In this document: piece by piece, positions 7,470 through 11,617 of the stretch
How the letters are laid out: each line of letters begins with the position of its first letter
How positions within the stretch are numbered: position 1 is the stretch's first letter
Source of the DNA: CAYTSW01 sp964440605
GTDB taxonomy: Bacteria > Planctomycetota > Phycisphaerae > Phycisphaerales > UBA1924
Assembly: GCA_964440605.1 (NCBI GenBank)
Contig: CAYTSW010000086.1
Span: 1-11,617 of the forward strand
Length of the DNA: 11,617 bases
Reading direction: 5' to 3'
Program-made: the position numbers and the translations under genes
Notes under the pieces: generated by a model
What the model was told of the DNA's origin: nothing
Databases searched by the model: none
Seen by the model: the letters and a program-made list of their open reading frames with translations, nothing else

Positions 7470-8237
7470 ATGGAGACCCTTCAGGTCACGCTCGTCGTCG
7501 CCGGGATCGTCGTGGTGCTGGCGCTGGTCGTCTTGCTCGCGATTCACTCGAAGAAGCTCGAGCAGCAACGCATCGACGCCATCCGAGCCTGGGCCAAAGG
7601 CCGCGGCTTGCGCTTCGATCAGCCCCGCAGCGACGCGATCCCCGAGCCGCTGGTCAAACAGTCGTCCTTCGGCTTCGATCGCCGCATCCTCAACACGTCT
7701 CGCGGCTCGCTGACGATCAACCGCCGCGCTCACGGCGTCATCACCGGCGACTTCACTTACAAGACCGAGAGCCGGGACAGCAAGGGACGGCGCAAGGTGC
7801 ATCATCATCGGTGGAGCTACCTCATCGTCGAGTCGCCCTACCGCGGCCTGCCGGCGCTAACCGTGCGCGGCGAGAACTTCTTCGACAAGATCGGAGCCGC
7901 GATCGGCTTCGACGACATCGACTTCGAAGACCGGCAGTTCTCCAAGGCGTACCACGTGACGTGCGAGGACCGCCGCTTCGCGTACGACCTCTTTCACCCG
8001 CGCATGATCGAGTGGTGGAACGAGCGCGAGCGCGACGCGCCCTGGATCACGATGGAGCGCGGTGTGCTGTTCGTGCGACGCGGCTGGCGGTGGAAGCCCG
8101 AAGAGTTCGAGGCGATGCTCACCTGGGCCGAGGCCTTCATCGACCGATGGCCCGACCACATGCTCGCCGAGCTCGAGGGCGATTCGTCGTTCAGGACAGG
8201 CATCACGACGGACGAGGAGACGACCGGGTTGTCATGA
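7470..8237 (+). CDS. Membrane-anchored DUF3137-like protein
   Basis: The 255-residue product starts at the only possible ATG; an in-frame stop lies 22 bases upstream. Residues 7-25 are a single hydrophobic segment followed by positive charge (HSKK), so the bulk is probably cytoplasmic. Residues about 63-185 form a beta-rich domain. It contains a histidine-rich turn (KVHHHRWSY, about 109-117) and the segment GFDDIDFEDRQFSKAYHV (146-163), then FAYDLFHPRMIEWW. That last pattern (DF.DpeF.k.y.V, then LF.p..me) is the core of DUF3137-type proteins, often found next to LemA genes. The function is unknown. Its stop overlaps the start of lemA (ATGA), so the two are translated together. The assignment rests on pattern and neighbourhood, not on a catalytic motif. 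Confidence 0.75.
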   Translation: METLQVTLVVAGIVVVLALVVLLAIHSKKLEQQRIDAIRAWAKGRGLRFDQPRSDAIPEPLVKQSSFGFDRRILNTSRGSLTINRRAHGVITGDFTYKTESRDSKGRRKVHHHRWSYLIVESPYRGLPALTVRGENFFDKIGAAIGFDDIDFEDRQFSKAYHVTCEDRRFAYDLFHPRMIEWWNERERDAPWITMERGVLFVRRGWRWKPEEFEAMLTWAEAFIDRWPDHMLAELEGDSSFRTGITTDEETTGLS

Positions 8238-8806
8238 ACCCCGCCGCTGTCATCGCGATCATCGTTGGAACCATCGTCCTGCTACCGCTGCTGTACGCGC
8301 TGGTGATCTACAACCGGCTGGTCTCGCTGCGTGCGCACATGCGTGACTCGTGGTCGGGCGTGCAGGTGGAGCTCCAGCGTCGGTACGACCTGATCCCGAA
8401 CCTTGTCGAGACCGCCAAGGGGTACGCCGACCACGAGCGGGAGACGCTCGAACGCGTCGTCGAGCTGCGCAACCGGGCGATGGTGAATCACGGTTCGCCC
8501 GCGTCGCAATCAGGCGACGAGGACGCGCTGGCCGCGGGCTTGCGCACGCTCTTCGCGGTCGTCGAAGGCTACCCCGATCTCAAAGCCGATCGGCTCTTCG
8601 TCGAACTCCAGAACGAGCTGGCCAACACGGAGGACCGCATCGCCGCCACGCGTCGGTTCTACAATGGCAACGTGCGCGAGATCAACGAACTCGTGCAGCA
8701 GTTCCCCTCGAAGCTGGTCGCGGGCATCACCGGGTTCACGAAGCAGGACTACTTCGACGTGGACGACGCGGCGGCGCGGACGGCGCCAAAAGTAGAGATC
8801 ATCTAG
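8234..8806 (+). CDS. lemA: LemA family protein
   Basis: The 190-residue protein starts at an ATG overlapping the previous stop (ATGA at 8234-8237), so translational coupling is expected. Residues 5-26 are a transmembrane segment. The LemA signature follows: YNRLVSLRAHMRDSWSGVQVE (26-46), LQRRYDLIPNLVETAKGYADH (47-67), then YPDLKADRLFVELQNEL (113-129) and RRFYNGNVREINELVQQFPS (140-159). The expected LemA length is about 180-200 residues, so the gene is intact. LemA proteins are membrane-anchored helical-bundle proteins of uncertain function. Their genes often sit beside DUF3137-like or TPM-domain genes, and here the DUF3137-like gene is directly upstream. No T-rich terminator is seen after the stop, but a large inverted repeat begins 13 bases later. 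Confidence 0.93.
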   Translation: MNPAAVIAIIVGTIVLLPLLYALVIYNRLVSLRAHMRDSWSGVQVELQRRYDLIPNLVETAKGYADHERETLERVVELRNRAMVNHGSPASQSGDEDALAAGLRTLFAVVEGYPDLKADRLFVELQNELANTEDRIAATRRFYNGNVREINELVQQFPSKLVAGITGFTKQDYFDVDDAAARTAPKVEII

Positions 8807-8818
8807 CGCGCTGCGCTT

Positions 8819-8912
8819 GCGCGGGTGCCCGGCTCCCGCGCAGCAGAAGCCGGTGAATGTGGCATGGCGGCGTCCAAAGGCCGCGTTCTGCTACGCAGTA
8901 CGCGGGCACCCG
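8819..8912. repeat. Long imperfect inverted repeat with an alternative small hairpin
   Basis: CGGGTGCCCG (8822-8831) pairs with CGGGCACCCG (8903-8912), and AGCAGAA (8842-8848) pairs with TTCTGCT (8886-8892), with extra pairs between and inside them. The 32-base arms match at about 25 positions around a 27-base loop. A competing local hairpin, GCGCGGG (8819-8825) with CCCGCGC (8835-8841) and a 9-base loop, uses part of the same left arm, so the two folds exclude each other. It lies between the converging lemA and exchanger genes and could end both transcripts, though no T-run is present. A 10-base palindrome GCGCCGGCGC follows at 8918-8927. Confidence 0.55.
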
Positions 8913-8974
8913 TACACGCGCCGGCGCACGAACACGTTGTCTCTCTGCCTTGCCTCTCCGTCGCTTCTTCCCCC

Positions 8975-10063
8975 TCACATCATCACCACGCTCGCGACGC
9001 CCAAGGCGTAGACGCCGATGATCAGCAGGCTTTCGGCGCCGACGCCCGCGATGCCGTGGCGTTCGCGCCCGATGAGGCCCATGAGCAGCAGGGCGGTCAG
9101 AAGCATGCCGAGCGTCGTGATGAAGGGCTCGGCGCGGCCGACGGCGTGATAGATCGAGCCATCGGTGTAGGCGAGGTCGGAGATGGAGCAGAAGAGCGTG
9201 TCGAAGGCGTTGCCGCCCACGATGTTGCCGACCGCGAGCGTCAGGGCCCCGCGCCGCACGGCGGTGATGGTCGTGACGAGTTCGGGCAGCGACGTCGCGG
9301 TTGCGGTCAGGATGAAGCCGATCGCCGAGTCGGTGACGCCGAGTTGCTCGGTGAGCTGCGGCGCGAACTTGGAGAGCGTGTAGCCTGCGCCCGCCGTGAG
9401 TGCGCCGAACAGCAGCAGCTTCAGGCCGAGCGTCCAGACGCTCTGGTGCTGTTCCTTGTCATCGGACGGCTGCTCCGGCTCGTCGTTGTCGCCCTGGCCC
9501 GACCATTCCGGGTCGTCGTTGCTGGCGTCGCTGATTTCTTCGCTCGCGGGCGGCTCCTGCTCGGGGCGCGAACGTCCGCGCGCCACCCACGGCCCGCGCT
9601 CGCCCGTCTTGTTCGCGATGATCGTGCCGATGATCCACGTCGCCGGCAGGATCAGCGACACCGGGTGCAGGTGCCAGAACGTGAAGTCCGGCCCGACGAA
9701 GGCCATCATCACCGCGCTGAGCAGCGCGAGCAGCAGGCCGATCTGGAAGAGGTTGGCGACGCTCGTCGAGTCGTGCTCGAGGTTGGCGCGTCGGTGGAAG
9801 AAGTCGGCGAACGCCAGGAAGACGGTCTGCGCCGCGATGCCGCCCAGTCCGTTGCTCAGCGCGAGCTCGGCGTCACCCCTCGCCGCGGCGCTGACGGAGA
9901 CGACCGTGCCGGCGAGGGAGGTCATCATCCCGAGGAAGACCGCGCCGCCGATGGCGTGCTGGATATTGAGCCGATTGGCGAAGTGCTCGGCCGAACGCGC
10001 CAGCCGCGGGCCCGCGAAGAAGATGACAAGCGTGGCCAGGCCGACGGCGATCCAGGCGATCAT
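8975..10063 (-). CDS. Ca2+/cation antiporter (CaCA) superfamily exchanger with degenerate first alpha repeat
   Basis: The 362-residue membrane protein starts at the ATG read from 10063; the binding site before it (TAGAG) is weak. It has two hydrophobic halves joined by an acidic loop (about 158-207, many Asp, Glu, Ser and Pro), the layout of the CaCA superfamily. The second alpha repeat is canonical: TATSLPELVTTITAVRRGA (about 255-273) with P260-E261, then GNIVGGNAFDTLF (279-291). The first repeat, TSLAGTVVSVSAAARGDAEL (48-67), keeps the frame, but the usual P-E is A-G at 51-52 and GNxxGSN has become SNGLGGI. Similar sequences are often labelled sodium:proton exchangers; the transported ions cannot be told. 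It lies 118 bases downstream of the ATPase on the same strand, so they may be co-transcribed. Confidence 0.85.
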   Translation of the reverse strand: MIAWIAVGLATLVIFFAGPRLARSAEHFANRLNIQHAIGGAVFLGMMTSLAGTVVSVSAAARGDAELALSNGLGGIAAQTVFLAFADFFHRRANLEHDSTSVANLFQIGLLLALLSAVMMAFVGPDFTFWHLHPVSLILPATWIIGTIIANKTGERGPWVARGRSRPEQEPPASEEISDASNDDPEWSGQGDNDEPEQPSDDKEQHQSVWTLGLKLLLFGALTAGAGYTLSKFAPQLTEQLGVTDSAIGFILTATATSLPELVTTITAVRRGALTLAVGNIVGGNAFDTLFCSISDLAYTDGSIYHAVGRAEPFITTLGMLLTALLLMGLIGRERHGIAGVGAESLLIIGVYALGVASVVMM

Positions 10064-10181
10064 GCCGCGACTCTAGAGGCCTTGCGTGAGCGATGCTTCA
10101 GGTTCGATGCCGTGCCCGGCGCGCGACGATCTTCCCGGTCCGGCCCCGCGGATGGTTGCGAGCGGGGGGTGTGCGTTGCGA

Positions 10182-11617
10182 TCAGGCCGGCTGGAGCACG
10201 GCGCTGCGGCGCGGGCTGCTCGATGACGGGGAGGTGTCATCGGTCATTGCGCCGGGCGCCTGCTCGGCGGTCGCGAAGTCCTCGCCGAAGCGCACGAGAC
10301 GGAAGGAGTTGGCGAGCACGAAGATGTCGCCCACGAAGTGGTAGAGGGCGGCGAAGATGAGCGTGAAGTTGCCCGTCGCCGCGAGCACGAGGCCGAGGAT
10401 GGCGACGGCGATCGAAGCCGCGATGTTCTGCGTGATCACGCCCTTGGTCTTGCGCGAGAGCTCGATGAGGAAGGGGATGCGGCCCACGTCGTCGGTCATC
10501 AGGGCGACGCCGGCGGAGTTGGTCGCGATGTCCGAGCCCGCCAGGCCCATGGCGACGCCGACGTCGGCGGCGGCGAGCGAGGGGCCGTCGTTGATGCCGT
10601 CGCCGACCATCATGACGGTGCGGCCCTTGGCGGTGAGTTGGCGGATGAGCTCGTGCTTCTCTTCGGGCAGGCACTCGGCCTCGACCTCGTCGGCACCCAC
10701 GGTGATCGCAACGCGCTTGGCGACCGCGAAGCGGTCGCCCGTAAAGACGCGCACCGAGCGCAGGCCCAGGTCGCGCACGCGGTCGACGACCGCCTTGGAG
10801 TTGTAACGCAGCTTGTCTTCGAGCCCGACGGCGCCGAGGTAGCGCCCGCCCTCGATCACGTGCACGCCCGACATGCCTTCGATCTTGGCTTCGACCGCTT
10901 CCATCGCCGAGGCGTCGCCGAGGTGCTCGCGGATCCACGTCGCGCGTCCGGCGAGGATATCCCCGCTGGTCGAGGTGGCTCTCACGCCCTGGCCGTGCAC
11001 TTCCTCGCCCGAGCCGCTCTCTTCGAGCGCGACCCGTGCCTGGCGGGCGGTGTCCATGATCGAGCGGGCGAGCGGGTGGTTGGAGTGCTGCTCGGCCTGG
11101 GCCGCGGCTCGGAGCAGGGTCGCCCCATCGACGCCCTCGGCGGGGGCGAGGCGGGCGACGGCGAAGCGGCCCGTCGTGATCGTGCCCGTCTTGTCGAGCA
11201 CGAGGGTGTCGACGTCGGCAGCAGCCTCGAGGTAGTTGGTCTGCTTGATCATGATGCCCAGGCGAGCGGCGGCGGCGAAGGAGGCCATCATCGCGGTCGG
11301 GCTCGAGATCAGCAGCGCGCTGGGGGCGCACACCACGAGCACGGTGATCGCCGCCTCGGCGTCGTTGGTGATCCACCACACCAGCAGGGCCGTCACGATC
11401 GCGACGGGCACGAAGAAGCGTGCGACCTGCTCGATGATGAGCTGGCGTGGCGAACGGGCGGTCTCGGCCTCTTCGATGAGGGCCGCGACCTTGCCGATTG
11501 TCGTGTCCTTGCCCAGTTGCGTCACGCGCACGTCGATGGTGCCCGTGAGGTTGGTTGTGCCGGCGTAGACCTGCGCTCCGTCCTGGACTTCGACCGGCAG
11601 CGCCTCACCGGTGAGGC
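10182..11617 (-). CDS. P1B-type cation-transporting ATPase with atypical A-P-S membrane motif (partial)
   Basis: The gene enters from the right edge, so its N-terminus and first membrane segments are outside the window; 477 complete codons are visible. LTGEALPV at the first visible residues is the TGE loop of the actuator domain. DKTGT (visible residues 141-145, D codon at 11193-11195) is the phosphorylation site. H180-P181 (SNHPLA) is the HP pair specific to P1B pumps. TGDR (292-295) and GDGINDGPSL (338-347) complete the P and N domains. In the metal-site helix the normal CPC is replaced: VCAPSALLIS (about 95-104, codons 11304-11333) aligns A-P-S with C-P-C, with a cysteine just before it. 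Near the C-terminus LYHFVGDIF (424-432) and NSFRL stand where P1B subgroups carry HEG or DxG. The substrate is therefore unknown. The tail ends in a Ser-rich stretch. The exchanger gene follows downstream. Confidence 0.88.
   Translation of the reverse strand, partial: LTGEALPVEVQDGAQVYAGTTNLTGTIDVRVTQLGKDTTIGKVAALIEEAETARSPRQLIIEQVARFFVPVAIVTALLVWWITNDAEAAITVLVVCAPSALLISSPTAMMASFAAAARLGIMIKQTNYLEAAADVDTLVLDKTGTITTGRFAVARLAPAEGVDGATLLRAAAQAEQHSNHPLARSIMDTARQARVALEESGSGEEVHGQGVRATSTSGDILAGRATWIREHLGDASAMEAVEAKIEGMSGVHVIEGGRYLGAVGLEDKLRYNSKAVVDRVRDLGLRSVRVFTGDRFAVAKRVAITVGADEVEAECLPEEKHELIRQLTAKGRTVMMVGDGINDGPSLAAADVGVAMGLAGSDIATNSAGVALMTDDVGRIPFLIELSRKTKGVITQNIAASIAVAILGLVLAATGNFTLIFAALYHFVGDIFVLANSFRLVRFGEDFATAEQAPGAMTDDTSPSSSSPRRSAVLQPA

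Noticed and set aside
8807..8974. A small gene in the space between lemA and the exchanger
   Set aside because: A plus-strand frame exists across it but has no family match or binding site, and the stretch is explained by inverted repeats and pyrimidine-rich spacer.
10144..10167. CCCCGC...GCGGGG hairpin between the ATPase and the exchanger
   Set aside because: A six-base stem with a 12-base loop and no T-run is too weak to call a terminator.
10237..11379. A 380-codon minus-strand open frame
   Set aside because: It overlaps the P1B ATPase in another frame and is almost all Arg, Pro and Gly, a shadow of GC-rich coding DNA.

Overview
The window is GC-rich DNA. It looks like a free-living, secretion-rich member of the Planctomycetota, probably class Phycisphaerae. 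This is inferred from four things: a large secreted FG-GAP/VCBS repeat protein, a secreted DUF3352-like protein, a PA14 fragment ending in the DxNxxGIPDSC...C..DFN tail common in that group, and a secreted protease whose N-terminal KDG-type domain is of a kind I associate with planctomycetes. I see no insertion sequence, CRISPR array, phage gene, tRNA or rRNA. The content looks mostly chromosomal and ordinary.

Left part (1-980): position 65 is the start of a minus-strand secreted protein that runs off the left edge. About 500 bases without an intact gene follow. They include an AT-richer island and a CRP/FNR-like palindrome (307-325). Next is a short plus-strand coding remnant, 568-933, carrying only the C-terminal half of a PA14 domain. 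A terminator hairpin (954-980) serves the minus-strand gene to its right.

Centre (1012-6633): a 778-residue minus-strand FG-GAP/VCBS protein is divergent from a plus-strand pair. That pair is a secreted trypsin-like (HtrA-type, PDZ-less) protease followed after 112 bases by a 624-residue secreted acidic protein. All three carry signal peptides, so this is an envelope or export locus. A strong 13-bp hairpin (6606-6633) closes the plus-strand pair and probably also the converging DJ-1/PfpI gene.

Right part (6734-11617): a DJ-1/PfpI-family gene (minus) diverges from a two-gene operon (plus) with an ATGA overlap, encoding a membrane-anchored DUF3137-like protein and LemA. The plus-strand promoter of that operon would give a leaderless transcript. 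Past an unusual 91-nt imperfect inverted repeat come two minus-strand ion-transport genes. One is a CaCA-family exchanger whose first alpha repeat has lost its acidic residue. Upstream of it is a P1B-type ATPase (5' end outside the window) whose transmembrane CPC motif reads A-P-S. These two noncanonical transporters, in probable co-transcription order, are the most interesting part of the window.
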